A stretch of 32,591 nt of DNA from the NCBI RefSeq assembly GCF_004210735.1, contig NZ_SDZL01000033.1:1-32591 (forward strand), in the 5' to 3' direction. Source of the stretch: Brevundimonas sp. (GTDB taxonomy: Bacteria; Pseudomonadota; Alphaproteobacteria; Caulobacterales; Caulobacteraceae). The notes beneath the pieces are model-generated. The model ran no database searches, was not told the DNA's origin, and saw nothing but the letters and a program-made list of their open reading frames with translations. A program made the translations under genes and the position numbers. Below, one piece after another: positions 9,645 through 18,101 of this stretch; the first letter of the stretch is position 1; each line of letters starts with the position of its first letter.

Positions 9645-10009
9645 GGCTGTGCGTAGAGGCCGTAGGTCCAATCGCCATCCGGCCCGCGGCTTATGGAAAC
9701 CCAACTGGCCTCCATGCACAGAGGGGCCGTCAGCGTCTCAACCTCGGTTTCAGGGGACGCCTCCATGTGCTCTCGAAACGCCCCGGACGGACCTGGGCCT
9801 TCGACTGTCTTGATCACCAGATTCCCAGCCAGAAAGCTGTAGCGGACACCGTGTCGGTCCCCGCCTTTGCATTCGTCTCCAGCACAGCGAACCTCGACCA
9901 AACGCTGATCGCTGGGGCGCGCGCCCTCATCGAAGCCGATATCTCCGAACTGATCGGCATCGCCCAGAGGGATGCAGGCCAAGGCCGCAGCGGCCACCAG
10001 TCCAATCAC
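9641..10009 (-). CDS. small exported or lipoprotein-like hypothetical protein
   Basis: Not recognised. A GTG at 10009 overlaps the nfeD stop as GTGA (10006-10009) and opens 122 codons. The N-terminus [21 protein letters not shown] is a short hydrophobic stretch with ALAC, a poor lipobox lacking the usual positive N-region. This could be a marginal lipoprotein or Sec signal. Two more cysteines follow ([11 protein letters not shown]), and the C-terminus is [17 protein letters not shown]. The coupling to nfeD suggests a third gene of the SPFH-NfeD operon. The stop codon shares bases with that of rnhA. A coding origin is supported by operon position and a plausible protein, not by a known family. 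Confidence 0.6.
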   Translation of the reverse strand: MIGLVAAAALACIPLGDADQFGDIGFDEGARPSDQRLVEVRCAGDECKGGDRHGVRYSFLAGNLVIKTVEGPGPSGAFREHMEASPETEVETLTAPLCMEASWVSISRGPDGDWTYGLYAQP

Positions 10010-10464
10010 CCAAGTCGGACCTTCAGCCGCGCCCCGTCGATGGCTTCGACGATGACGCTGTCGCCCGCCCGCGGCGCGCCCTCGGCGATTTCGGCCGACC
10101 ATTCGGCGCCCGAGACGAAGACCCGGCCGCGGCCTGAGACAAAGGCCTCGACCACGCGCGCGCGTTCGCCGACCAGCCGCAGGTCGCGGGCGTTGATGTC
10201 GGGCGCGTCGGCCGGATTGACCCGCTGGACCAGACGCCGCGACGCCAAGGTCGCGATCAGGGTCAGAATGGCGAACAGACCGATCTCGAACGGCAGCCCC
10301 AGACGTACGCCCAGGGCGGTGACGACCGCCACCACCCCGGCGGACGCCGCCGGCCACAACAGCCACTCCGTCGACAACGCCGATTCGACGGCCAGCAACA
10401 GGGCCCCGAATCCCAGCCAGAACCAGAACGGCTGGGTCGCATAGAGGTCGAGAACGGCGTCCAT
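10006..10464 (-). CDS. NfeD family protein (short form)
   Basis: Membrane partner of SPFH-domain proteins, thought to help organise membrane microdomains. It has 152 residues: three hydrophobic segments at about 10-75, then a C-terminal OB-fold domain starting near ARDLRLVGERARVVEAF and ending in [19 protein letters not shown], the typical NfeD ending. It lacks the N-terminal ClpP-like protease domain of long NfeD proteins. The ATG at 10464 is 3 bases after the stop of the SPFH gene, so the two are one operon, and the next ORF overlaps its stop. Confidence 0.9.
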   Translation of the reverse strand: MDAVLDLYATQPFWFWLGFGALLLAVESALSTEWLLWPAASAGVVAVVTALGVRLGLPFEIGLFAILTLIATLASRRLVQRVNPADAPDINARDLRLVGERARVVEAFVSGRGRVFVSGAEWSAEIAEGAPRAGDSVIVEAIDGARLKVRLG

Positions 10465-10467
10465 GGC

Positions 10468-11502
10468 CTACTCCGTCGTCGGCACAGAGCCGCCGGGGCG
10501 ACGCGGCGCGCGCGGCTGGGCCGGGGGCGGCGAAGCGCTGCTGACCGGCGGCTGCGGCGCCTGGCGGCGTTCGCTGCGGGTGTCGGTGCGGGTCTGCTGC
10601 TGCTCGCGAGCCAGGCCGACCAGTTCGCCCAGACCGGCGATGGTCCCGACCAGACCGCTCATTTCGGCGGGCACGATGACGGTCTTGGCCGTCGGGTTGC
10701 GAGCCAGCTCGGCGAAGGCCTCGACGTATTTCTGGGCCACGAAATAGTTGATGGCGTTGACGTCGCCGCGGGCGATGGCCTCGGACACCATGGCGGTCGC
10801 CTTGGCCTCGGCCTCGGCTTCACGCTCGCGCGCCTCGGCGTCGCGGAAGGCGGCTTCGCGGCGGCCCTCGGCCTCCAGGATGGCCGCCTGTTTGGCGCCC
10901 TCGGCGCGGGTCACGGCGGCCTGCTTTTCACCGTCGGCCTCGGTGACCACGGCGCGGCGTTCGCGCTCGGCCTTCATCTGGCGGGCCATGGCGTTGGTGA
11001 TGTCGGCGGGCGGGGTCAGATCCTTGATCTCGATCCGGTTCGCCTTGACGCCCCACGGCTCGGTCGCCGCATCGATGACGTGCAGCAGGCGGGTGTTGAT
11101 GGCGTCACGCTGCGACAGCACCTCGTCCAGCTCCATCGAGCCGACGACGGTCCGCAGGTTGGTCATGCACAGCTGGCTGATGGCGTAGGGCAGATCATCC
11201 ACGCGGTAAGCGGCCCGGGCGGCGTCCATCACCTGAATGAAGACGATGCCGTCGACCTTCACCACGGCGTTGTCCTTGGTGATGACCTCTTGGGTCGGGA
11301 CGTCCAGCACCTGCTCCATCATGTTCATGCGGCGGCCGATCCGCTCGACGAACGGGGTCAGCAGGCTGATACCCGGCGACAGGGTGCGGGTGTATTTGCC
11401 GAAACGTTCCACCGTGAATTCACGGCCTTGCGGCACGATCTTCACTACACTGAACAACAATACCAGCGCCAGAATAACCAGCGTGATCGCGAACCAACCC
11501 AT
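10468..11502 (-). CDS. SPFH domain / Band 7 protein (QmcA-like, paraslipin)
   Basis: Stomatin/prohibitin-type membrane scaffold, anchored by one N-terminal hydrophobic segment (residues 2-20). It has 344 residues. The SPFH domain (about 25-190) shows VPQGREFTVERFGKYTRTL, PGISLLTPFVERIG and IEIKDLTPP. An Ala/Glu-rich coiled coil follows (about 190-260; MKAERERRAVVTEADGEK and similar heptads), then a Pro/Gln/Arg-rich disordered tail of about 45 residues. The paired nfeD gene downstream is the classical slipin-NfeD operon. It could be annotated as protease modulator HflK-like, but there is no hflC partner. The ATG start is at 11502. Confidence 0.93.
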   Translation of the reverse strand: MGWFAITLVILALVLLFSVVKIVPQGREFTVERFGKYTRTLSPGISLLTPFVERIGRRMNMMEQVLDVPTQEVITKDNAVVKVDGIVFIQVMDAARAAYRVDDLPYAISQLCMTNLRTVVGSMELDEVLSQRDAINTRLLHVIDAATEPWGVKANRIEIKDLTPPADITNAMARQMKAERERRAVVTEADGEKQAAVTRAEGAKQAAILEAEGRREAAFRDAEAREREAEAEAKATAMVSEAIARGDVNAINYFVAQKYVEAFAELARNPTAKTVIVPAEMSGLVGTIAGLGELVGLAREQQQTRTDTRSERRQAPQPPVSSASPPPAQPRAPRRPGGSVPTTE

Positions 11503-11529
11503 ACAGAGTCTCCCTTGTTGCCGCTCAGC

Positions 11530-11991
11530 TTAGGCGTCGTCGCCCCCCTTCGCCATCGAATCCCGACCAGGACTCGATGAAATCAGCGTCATCGCCGCCA
11601 GGCGCTCGGCGCCCATCCGGATGATGCGGACCGTCTCGTCCCACAACCCCAGGGCTTCGACGCCGGACAGGGGATAAAACGCCGCCTCGGTCGCATCGTC
11701 CCCGGCCACCGGCTCGCCGCCCCGCCAGACGGCCAGGTAGTCGATCAGCACATAGTGGCGATCGGCCTCGGGAAACAGGCCGTCGACCACATCCAGCAGG
11801 GCAAGAATATCGGCCTGGACGCCCGTCTCCTCGCCCAGTTCGCGAAGGGCGGCGTCGATAGCGCGCTCGCCCGGTTCGATCCGGCCGCCCGGCAGGCTCC
11901 ACTCTCCCATGCGGGGCGGCTTTCCGCGCCGGATCAACAGGACCGCGTCGTCTTTCAGGCAGACGACGCCGACGGCGGGAACCGGAACCAT
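11530..11991 (-). CDS. Nudix hydrolase
   Basis: Hydrolyses a nucleoside diphosphate linked to another moiety; the substrate is not predictable. It has 153 residues from the ATG at 11991, which follows GGGAGA. A longer in-frame opening exists but is not needed. The Nudix box is complete: G, five residues, E, seven residues, RE, then LGEETGV (from GRIEPGE through RELGEETGV). The N-terminus [20 protein letters not shown] and [12 protein letters not shown] fit ADP-ribose pyrophosphatase or MutT-like members. It diverges from the FAD-linked oxidase over 76 bases. Confidence 0.92.
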   Translation of the reverse strand: MVPVPAVGVVCLKDDAVLLIRRGKPPRMGEWSLPGGRIEPGERAIDAALRELGEETGVQADILALLDVVDGLFPEADRHYVLIDYLAVWRGGEPVAGDDATEAAFYPLSGVEALGLWDETVRIIRMGAERLAAMTLISSSPGRDSMAKGGDDA

Positions 11992-12067
11992 GTTTCTCCC
12001 CGAAAAGGCCGCGCCGAAGCATGGCTTTGCGCTTCCACCACGCGCCGCCTTTTGCGACAAGGCGAAT

Positions 12068-13471
12068 ATGACCGCGCCCTCCCCCGCCGCCATCGCCGAA
12101 CTGAAAGCCGCCCTGCCCGACGCCTGGATTCAGGACGGGGGTGAAATGGCGCCGTGGCTGACCGAATGGCGGGGCCGCTGGACGGGGCAAAGCCCGCTGC
12201 TGCTGACGCCGCGCACGACGGATGAGGTCGCGCGCGCCGTGGCCATCTGCGCCCGTCACGGCGCGGCGATCGTGACCCAAGGCGGCGGCACCGGTCTGGT
12301 CGGCGGCCAGATTCCGCTGGGCGAGATCCTGCTGTCGACGCGCAAGCTGCGGACCGTGCGCGACGTGACGCCGCTGGACGACGCCATGACGCTGGAGGCC
12401 GGCGTGACCCTTCTGGAGGCGCAGGAGCTTGCCCGGGCCAACGACCGGTTCTTCCCCCTCAGCCTGGCGGCCGAAGGGTCGGCGACCATCGGCGGCGTCA
12501 TCTCGACCAATGCGGGGGGCACAGCGGTGCTGCGCTATGGCGTCATGCGCGACCTGGTGCTGGGGGTCGAGGCGGTTCTGCCGGACGGTCAGGTGTTCAA
12601 CGGCCTGAAACGGCTGCGCAAGGACAACACCGGCTATGACCTGAAACAGCTGTTCATCGGCGCCGAAGGAACGCTGGGCGTCGTCACGGCCGCAACGCTG
12701 AAGCTGTTCCCCATCATGCGGAGCCGCGCCACCGCCATCGTCGGCCTGGACAGCCATCATGACGCCGTCGCCCTGCTGGCGCGGGCCAAGGCCGAGACCG
12801 GCGGCGGGGTCGAGGCGTTCGAGTTGATGAAGCGCCTGGGCATGACCCTGGTGCTCAGGAACATTCCTGACACACGCGAGCCGCTGGAAAGCACGCCCGC
12901 CTGGTATGTGCTGATCGAACTGGCGTCGGGCGAGCCGGGCGGCGCCGATGCGGCGATGGAGCGGTTGCTGACCGGCGCCTTCGAGGAAGGGCTGATCACC
13001 GACGCCGCCATCGCCCAGAACGACGCCCAGAAGGCTGCCTTCTGGCGCCTGCGCGAAGAGCATTCGGCGGGTCTGAAGCCCGAGGGCGGCGGCTGGAAAC
13101 ACGATGTGTCCGTGCCCGTGTCGCGCATTGCCGACTTCATCGACGAGGCGACGGCGGCGGTCGAGCGATTCCACCCCGGCGCCCGCTGCTCGGTCTTCGG
13201 CCACGTCGGCGACGGCAATCTGCACTATGACGTGCTGCCGGGCGTGGGCGAGGACGTGGCCGCCTTCATCGGCCGCTGGATGGAGGGGTCCGAGGTCGTG
13301 CACGACGTGGTGGCCCGCTATGATGGCTCCATCTCGGCCGAGCATGGGCTGGGTCGACTGAAGACGGACGAGGCGCGGCGCTACAAGTCAGCGACCGAGA
13401 TCGCGATGATGCAGGCGGTCCGCGCGGCCATCGATCCCCAGCGGATCATGAACCCGGCGGTGCTGTTCTGA
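12068..13471 (+). CDS. FAD-linked oxidase (D-2-hydroxyglutarate / D-lactate dehydrogenase family)
   Basis: Flavoprotein of the GlcD/DLD family that oxidises a D-2-hydroxy acid. It has 467 residues. The PCMH FAD-binding domain shows [11 protein letters not shown] (71-81), [14 protein letters not shown] and [11 protein letters not shown], then [18 protein letters not shown]. The C-terminal FAD-oxidase domain carries [11 protein letters not shown] near residue 376 and [10 protein letters not shown] near 424, the metal and substrate-binding histidines of the family. The sequence is closest in look to D-2-hydroxyglutarate dehydrogenase, but D-lactate is possible. The ATG at 12068 gives [17 protein letters not shown]; the same frame is open further upstream but runs into the Nudix promoter region. 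Confidence 0.9.
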   Translation: MTAPSPAAIAELKAALPDAWIQDGGEMAPWLTEWRGRWTGQSPLLLTPRTTDEVARAVAICARHGAAIVTQGGGTGLVGGQIPLGEILLSTRKLRTVRDVTPLDDAMTLEAGVTLLEAQELARANDRFFPLSLAAEGSATIGGVISTNAGGTAVLRYGVMRDLVLGVEAVLPDGQVFNGLKRLRKDNTGYDLKQLFIGAEGTLGVVTAATLKLFPIMRSRATAIVGLDSHHDAVALLARAKAETGGGVEAFELMKRLGMTLVLRNIPDTREPLESTPAWYVLIELASGEPGGADAAMERLLTGAFEEGLITDAAIAQNDAQKAAFWRLREEHSAGLKPEGGGWKHDVSVPVSRIADFIDEATAAVERFHPGARCSVFGHVGDGNLHYDVLPGVGEDVAAFIGRWMEGSEVVHDVVARYDGSISAEHGLGRLKTDEARRYKSATEIAMMQAVRAAIDPQRIMNPAVLF

Positions 13472-13549
13472 ACCCGCGACCCTGACGCCGGTTCAAATCG
13501 TCATCGAAGAGGCCTAAGTGAGCGCCCGGTAACCGACGGAGCCGCCGCC

Positions 13550-14323
13550 TTGCTGATCGTGCTGTCCCCGGCCAAGCGGCTGGATTTCTCGCCTCCCGAC
13601 CTCGACGTGCCGATGACGGACCGCCGCTGCGCCCAGGAAACGGCGGAACTGGCCAAGGTGACGCGCAAGCTGAGTCGTGCGGACCTGCGTCGCCTGATGT
13701 CGATCTCGGACAAGCTGGCCGACCTGAACCACGCCCGGTTCCAGGCCTTTGACAACGACACGACCGAGGGCGCGCTTCAGGCCGTCTTCGCCTTCGCCGG
13801 CGATGTCTATGACGGGTTGGGCGCGCGCACCCTGAACCCCGCCGACCTGGCCTGGGCCCAGGATCACCTGCGGATCCTGTCGGGATTCTATGGCCTGCTG
13901 CGGCCGCTGGATTCGATCCATCCCTATCGACTGGAGATGGGCGTGCGGCTGAAAACCAAACGTGGCGGCAGCCTGTATGACTTCTGGGGCGAACGCATAT
14001 CCGAGCGACTGAACGCCGACGCCGAGGCGCTGGGCGAGCGGACGCTGGTGAACCTGGCCAGTCAGGAATATTTCGGCGCCGTGGACGCCCGCGCGCTGAA
14101 GCTGCCGGTGGTCACGCCCCACTTCAAGGAATCGAAGGACGGCGAGGCGCGGATCATCAGCTTCTTCGCCAAGAAGGCGCGCGGCGCCATGGCCCGCTTC
14201 GCCATCCAGAATCGCATCGACACGGCCGAGGGACTGAAGGCGTTCGACAGTGACGGTTATCGCTTCGACAAGGCCGCCTCGACCGACACCGACTGGATAT
14301 TCATCAGGTCGGGAAATTCTTGA
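13550..14323 (+). CDS. yaaA: peroxide stress protein YaaA (DUF328/UPF0246)
   Basis: YaaA-family protein. In E. coli it limits free iron and protects DNA during peroxide stress, and it has a DNA-binding fold. It has 257 residues, the family length. Typical features are the start LIVLSPAKRLDF, then QAVFAFAGDVYDGL, LRILSGFYGLLRPLD, PYRLEMG and VNLASQEYF, and KEGKDG-like residues KESKDGEARIISFFAKKARG near 184-203. The start is TTG at 13550, preceded by GGAG with an 8-base spacer; the family begins with exactly this MLIVLSPAK. It lies 78 bases downstream of the oxidase gene. Confidence 0.94.
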   Translation: MLIVLSPAKRLDFSPPDLDVPMTDRRCAQETAELAKVTRKLSRADLRRLMSISDKLADLNHARFQAFDNDTTEGALQAVFAFAGDVYDGLGARTLNPADLAWAQDHLRILSGFYGLLRPLDSIHPYRLEMGVRLKTKRGGSLYDFWGERISERLNADAEALGERTLVNLASQEYFGAVDARALKLPVVTPHFKESKDGEARIISFFAKKARGAMARFAIQNRIDTAEGLKAFDSDGYRFDKAASTDTDWIFIRSGNS

Positions 14324-14386
14324 TTTCCGACTGTCGCCATGCCGCGCGACTGCGGCTAGGCTGCGCCTGACAAGACCAACCAGCGG

Positions 14387-15250
14387 GTGGAAAGCGACCA
14401 GATGATCCAGTGGCCGAAACGTGGCGGCGCCTCCGCTGAGGGCAAGCCGGCATTCCGGGACGTCAATGACCTGAAGGGTCAGGTGGCGGTCATTTCCGGC
14501 TCGACCTCGGGCATCGGTCTGGCGCTGGCGCGATCGGTGGCCGGCCGCGGCGGCGACGTGGTGCTGAATGGCCTGGGCGACCCGGCCGAGATCGAGCGCA
14601 CCCGCGCCGAGATGGAGGCCAGCTGCGGCGTCCGCGTGCGCTATCACGGCGCCGACATGCGCAAGGGCGAGGAGATCACCGACATGGTGGCCTTCGCCCG
14701 GCACGAGCTGGGCCGTCTGGACATCCTGGTGAACAACGCCGGCATCCAGCACGTCGAGGCGGTCGAGAAATTCCCGTCGGACAAGTGGGAGCAGATCATC
14801 GCCATCAACCTGTCGTCGACTTTCTATGCGACGCGGGCGGCGATCCCGATCATGAAGGCGCAGGGGCGCGGGCGGATCATCAACGTCGCCTCGGCCCACG
14901 GCCTGGTCGCCAGCCCGTTCAAGTCGGCATATGTCGCCGCCAAGCATGGGGTCATCGGCTTCACCAAGACGGTGGCGCTGGAACTGGCCCAGGACAACAT
15001 CACCTGCAACGCCATCTGCCCCGGCTTCGTCGAGACGCCGATCGTGGAAAAGCAGATCGCCGATCAGGCCCGCACCCGCGGCATGTCCAAGGAAGACGTG
15101 CTGAAGAACGTGATCCTGGGCTCGCAGCCGACCAAGCGGTTCGTGACCACGGACGAGCTGGCTGGCCTGTTCCTGTATCTGGTCAGCGACCTTGGCGCCT
15201 CGGCGAACGGGGCCAGCTTCTCGATCGACGGCGGCTGGACCGCCCAGTGA
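14387..15250 (+). CDS. bdhA: 3-hydroxybutyrate dehydrogenase (SDR family)
   Basis: NAD-dependent oxidation of D-3-hydroxybutyrate to acetoacetate, usually in polyhydroxybutyrate breakdown. Short-chain dehydrogenase fold: cofactor motif SGSTSGIGLALA, NNAGIQHV, catalytic Ser in NVASAHG, and YVAAKHG with the Tyr-Lys pair. The ending DGGWTAQ is typical of 3-hydroxybutyrate dehydrogenases. From the GTG at 14387 it has 287 residues; an in-frame ATG at 14402 gives 282. Both are some 20-25 longer than common BdhA because of an N-terminal extension (IQWPKRGG...). The next gene is a patatin, as in bdhA-patD pairs described elsewhere. Confidence 0.88.
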   Translation: MESDQMIQWPKRGGASAEGKPAFRDVNDLKGQVAVISGSTSGIGLALARSVAGRGGDVVLNGLGDPAEIERTRAEMEASCGVRVRYHGADMRKGEEITDMVAFARHELGRLDILVNNAGIQHVEAVEKFPSDKWEQIIAINLSSTFYATRAAIPIMKAQGRGRIINVASAHGLVASPFKSAYVAAKHGVIGFTKTVALELAQDNITCNAICPGFVETPIVEKQIADQARTRGMSKEDVLKNVILGSQPTKRFVTTDELAGLFLYLVSDLGASANGASFSIDGGWTAQ

Positions 15251-15331
15251 ACTGAAGGCCGGCCCGGAACCGCTCGATGCCCAGGAGCTTGTAGCGGCCC
15301 CGGGCCTTTGGTCGGACAATGAAAGGGCCGA

Positions 15332-16366
15332 ATGGCCAAACCAGACAAACGTCGTCCCATCTGCCTGGCGCTGCAAGGCGGCGGGGCGCACGGGGCGTTC
15401 CAGTGGGGCGTGCTGGACCGGCTGCTGGAAGCGGACGTGCTGGACATCCGCGCCGTCACCGCCGCCTCGGCCGGAGCGATGAACGCGGCCGCCCTGATCA
15501 CCGGGCTGGAACGCGGCGGGGCCGAGGCCGCGCGGGCGGCGCTGGATCTGCTGTGGCGCGAGGTGAACCAGTCGGGCGGACGCAATGTCTTCGGCGACAG
15601 CGCCGGCTGGACGGCCGCCATGACGCCCGGCTGGCTGAAGGACACGCCGTTCTGGCGGGCGGGCGAATCCTTCGCCATGTCCATGAGCCCGTACAGCTTC
15701 AATCCGTTCAATCTCAATCCTTTGCAGCGGGTGATTGAGACATCAGTTGATTTCGAGGCCGTGCGTAATTCCTCGATCAGCCTGTTCGTCTCGGCCACCA
15801 ATGTGCGTCAGGGTCGCGCCCGCGTGTTCAAGTCCGCGGAGATGACACCCGAGGTGCTGCTGGCGTCCGGCTGCCTGCCGCATCTGTTCCAGTCGGTCGA
15901 GATCGAGGGCCAGCCCTATTGGGACGGCGGCTATCTGGCCAATCCGGCGCTGTGGCCGCTGTTCTATGCCGACACCCCGGACGATGTGCTGCTGCTGCCG
16001 CTGAACCCGTTCCAGCGCGATCAGGCCCCGCGCGAGGCGGGCGAGATCGTCGATCGGTTGAACGAGATCGTGTTCAACGCCCCGCTGGTCGCCGAACTGC
16101 GCGCCGTCGCTTTCGTCCAGGATCTGATCGCCGAGGGGCGGCTGACGCCGGACGGTCCTGACCGCTATCGCCGCATCCTGATGCACGCCATCGAGGCCGA
16201 CGACCACCTGGCCAGCCTGTCGCTGGGGTCCAAGTTCGACACCGAATGGAGCTTCCTGAACAGCCTCAAACGGCGCGGGCGCGAGGCGGCCGAGGTCTGG
16301 CTGGAGACGTGCCTGGACGCCGTCGGCGAGCGGTCGAGCGTCGATCTGAAGGCGCGCTTCCTATAA
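15332..16366 (+). CDS. patatin-like phospholipase (PatD-like)
   Basis: Serine acyl hydrolase with a Ser-Asp dyad acting on phospholipids or acyl esters. It has 344 residues. The oxyanion motif QGGGAHGAFQWG is at 15-26. The nucleophile is Ser46 in TAASAGAMNAA, where the usual first Gly of GxSxG is Ala. The Asp is in YWDGGYLANPAL. No signal peptide. The ATG at 15332 is preceded by GAAAGGG. It lies 81 bases after bdhA on the same strand; bdhA next to a patatin gene is a recurring pair linked to hydroxybutyrate and lipid metabolism. Downstream palindromes separate it from the convergent Sua5 gene. Confidence 0.9.
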   Translation: MAKPDKRRPICLALQGGGAHGAFQWGVLDRLLEADVLDIRAVTAASAGAMNAAALITGLERGGAEAARAALDLLWREVNQSGGRNVFGDSAGWTAAMTPGWLKDTPFWRAGESFAMSMSPYSFNPFNLNPLQRVIETSVDFEAVRNSSISLFVSATNVRQGRARVFKSAEMTPEVLLASGCLPHLFQSVEIEGQPYWDGGYLANPALWPLFYADTPDDVLLLPLNPFQRDQAPREAGEIVDRLNEIVFNAPLVAELRAVAFVQDLIAEGRLTPDGPDRYRRILMHAIEADDHLASLSLGSKFDTEWSFLNSLKRRGREAAEVWLETCLDAVGERSSVDLKARFL

Positions 16367-16370
16367 CCCG

Positions 16371-16505
16371 CCCCTCTCCCATCGGGAGAGGGCTTGAGGC
16401 TCGCAGAGCGCAGCGATGCGCCAGACGAAAGGGTGAGGGGTTACAGCGGCCTAATCGGTGAGAGCCGCCGTGTGCGCTCTCCCTCTTCCTCGGGGAGAGG
16501 GTTTG
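16371..16505. repeat. REP-like palindromic repeat, two units
   Basis: First unit: CCCTCTCCC (16372-16380) and GGGAGAGGG (16384-16392), a perfect 9-bp stem. Second unit: CCCTCTTCC and GGGGAGAGGG (16481-16501), a near-perfect stem. Between them is TTGAGGCTCGCAGAGCGCAG and GACGAAAGGGTGAGGGG, a spacer style I associate with extragenic repeats in Caulobacterales and relatives. The block fills the space between the convergent patatin and Sua5 genes and may act as a two-way terminator. Copy number cannot be judged from one window. Confidence 0.7.
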
Positions 16506-16513
16506 GCCCCTCC

Positions 16514-17437
16514 CTACCCCACGAACCCCGCCGCGCGTTTCAGGCGGTCGTTGATCGCTTCACCCAGGCCCGTCGCCGGGATGGGCGAGACGGCGATGCC
16601 GGAGGGGCGCTCGCGGTCGGCCTCGCGCAGCAGGCGGAACAGATTGGCAGCGGCCTGGCGCAGGTCGGCGGCGGGGCTCAGGCTCCAGCGCGGATCGCCG
16701 ACGCCGGGGCCGAAGCCCAGCAGGATTTCGCCCGCCTGCGCCGCCTCGGCATTGATCCGCACCGGAGCGTCGGGGGCGTAGTGCAGGGCAAGGCGGCCGG
16801 GCGAGCGATGGCCGTGCCCCGCCCGCTCGGCCAGCGGGCCGACGACGGCCTCCAACTCCTCGCGCGTGACCGAACCGGGGCGCAGCAGGGATACGGCGCC
16901 GTCCAGCACTGAAACGACCGTGCTTTCGACCCCCACGGCGCAGTCGCCGCCATCGACGGCGGCGCCGACGGCGTGGCCGGTCTCCTCCATCGCGTCCTTG
17001 AAGGTGGTCGGGCTGGGCCGGCCGGAGCGATTGGCCGAGGGGGCGACGACCGCCCCGCCAAACGCCGCGATGACGGCGCGCGCGCGCGGATGGCCGGGCA
17101 CGCGCACGGCGACGCTGTCCAGCCCGGCGCGGGCCAGATCGCAGACGGCCAGCCGGTCGCGCACGGGCGCGACGATGGTCAACGGGCCGGGCCAGAACGC
17201 CTCGGCCAGGGCGCGGGCATGGCTGTCGAAGACGGCGATCCGCTCGGCCTCAACCGCGCTGGAAACATGTGCGATCAAGGGGTTGAACCGAGGTCTTCCC
17301 TTGGCCTCGAAGATGCGCGCGACGGCCTCCGGATTGGCGGCGTCGGCCGCCAGGCCATAGACGGTCTCGGTCGGCAGCATGACCAGACGCCCGGTCGTCA
17401 GCGCCTCGGCGGCGATTTCGGGTGTGTCGCCGGTCAT
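16514..17437 (-). CDS. L-threonylcarbamoyladenylate synthase (Sua5/YwlC type)
   Basis: Makes threonylcarbamoyl-AMP from threonine, bicarbonate and ATP, the first step of t6A37 formation in ANN-decoding tRNAs. It has 307 residues. The YrdC domain shows LPTETVYGLAADA (21-33), KGRPRFNPLIAHV (46-58), FWPGPLTIV, VRVPGHPRA and APSANRSGRPSPT. After a linker, the C-terminal Sua5 domain (about 210-307) shows APDAPVRI and IAVSPIPATGLGEAINDRLKRAA. The extra domain makes it Sua5/YwlC type rather than short TsaC. The ATG at 17437 overlaps the cytochrome b561 stop as ATGA (17434-17437), so the longer opening into that gene is not used. Confidence 0.94.
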   Translation of the reverse strand: MTGDTPEIAAEALTTGRLVMLPTETVYGLAADAANPEAVARIFEAKGRPRFNPLIAHVSSAVEAERIAVFDSHARALAEAFWPGPLTIVAPVRDRLAVCDLARAGLDSVAVRVPGHPRARAVIAAFGGAVVAPSANRSGRPSPTTFKDAMEETGHAVGAAVDGGDCAVGVESTVVSVLDGAVSLLRPGSVTREELEAVVGPLAERAGHGHRSPGRLALHYAPDAPVRINAEAAQAGEILLGFGPGVGDPRWSLSPAADLRQAAANLFRLLREADRERPSGIAVSPIPATGLGEAINDRLKRAAGFVG

Positions 17438-17979
17438 GGCCGGCGCGGGATGAGCGGGATCATCCGGTGCAGGACATTGTCGCGATTGATGAAGTGGTGT
17501 TTCAGCGCGCCCGCGACGTGCAGCAGGATCAGGACGTACAGCCCCTTCACCACGGCGCGATGGATATCCATGAACTGGCCCGCCGCCTCGCGCCCACCGC
17601 CGATGGGCAGCAGCGGCCAGTTGAACAGGCCGAACCAGCTGATATCGCGCCCCGAGGCTGACGAGGCCAGCCAACCGCTGAGCGGCAGCGCCAAAAGGAC
17701 GACGTAAAACAGAAGCTGCGTTCCGCGCGCCAGCAGACGCTCCCATTTCGGCATCTCGACCGGCAGGGCGATCAGCGGATTGGCCAGCCGCCAGCCGATA
17801 CGGGTCAGCGTCAGCACCAGAATCGTCACTCCCACGGCCTTGTGCCAGCCGATGAAGGGATCGGGACCGTCGGCCGCATCATGCGCCATGATCAGCAGCA
17901 CCTGGCCGATGACGGCGGCGGCGATCACCCAGTGCAACATCAGCGAGACGGTCGAATAGCGGTTCCGGGGCTCGGCCAA
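17434..17979 (-). CDS. cytochrome b561 family protein (CybB-like)
   Basis: Four-helix inner-membrane di-heme cytochrome that passes electrons, probably between quinones and a partner such as a periplasmic redox protein. It has 181 residues. The expected heme histidines are visible: His16 (LMLHWVI), His46 (GWHKAVG), His140 (MDIHRAV) and His154 (LLHVAGALKHH). The start is TTG at 17979 with AAGGAAAG upstream at good spacing. It is translationally coupled to the Sua5 gene, which is not functionally obvious. Confidence 0.92.
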   Translation of the reverse strand: MAEPRNRYSTVSLMLHWVIAAAVIGQVLLIMAHDAADGPDPFIGWHKAVGVTILVLTLTRIGWRLANPLIALPVEMPKWERLLARGTQLLFYVVLLALPLSGWLASSASGRDISWFGLFNWPLLPIGGGREAAGQFMDIHRAVVKGLYVLILLHVAGALKHHFINRDNVLHRMIPLIPRRP

Positions 17980-18101
17980 GGGTCTTTCCTTACGCGACGG
18001 CAGTGGGCCACAGCTTGGCGGAACCGCGACAAAACGCCAAGCGCCCTTGCGTCACAGGGGCGCGCGGAGTCAGACACGCGGCATCGATCTGGAGACTGAC
18101 C

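Noticed and set aside
15251..15331. Imperfect GC-rich inverted repeat (AAGGCCGG... / ...CCGGGCCTT) between bdhA and the patatin gene
   Set aside because: Arms do not pair cleanly and no T-run follows, so it is not supported as a terminator.
11525..15391. Two long minus-strand open frames under the FAD oxidase (11525-13345) and under yaaA-bdhA (13514-15391)
   Set aside because: Both are shadows. The plus-strand proteins have full catalytic motifs, and the first also runs out of frame through the Nudix gene.
17438..17746. N-terminal extension of the Sua5 protein by about 100 residues
   Set aside because: It would run through the coding region of cytochrome b561 in another frame. The ATG at 17437 with the ATGA overlap starts the protein just before its conserved YrdC domain.
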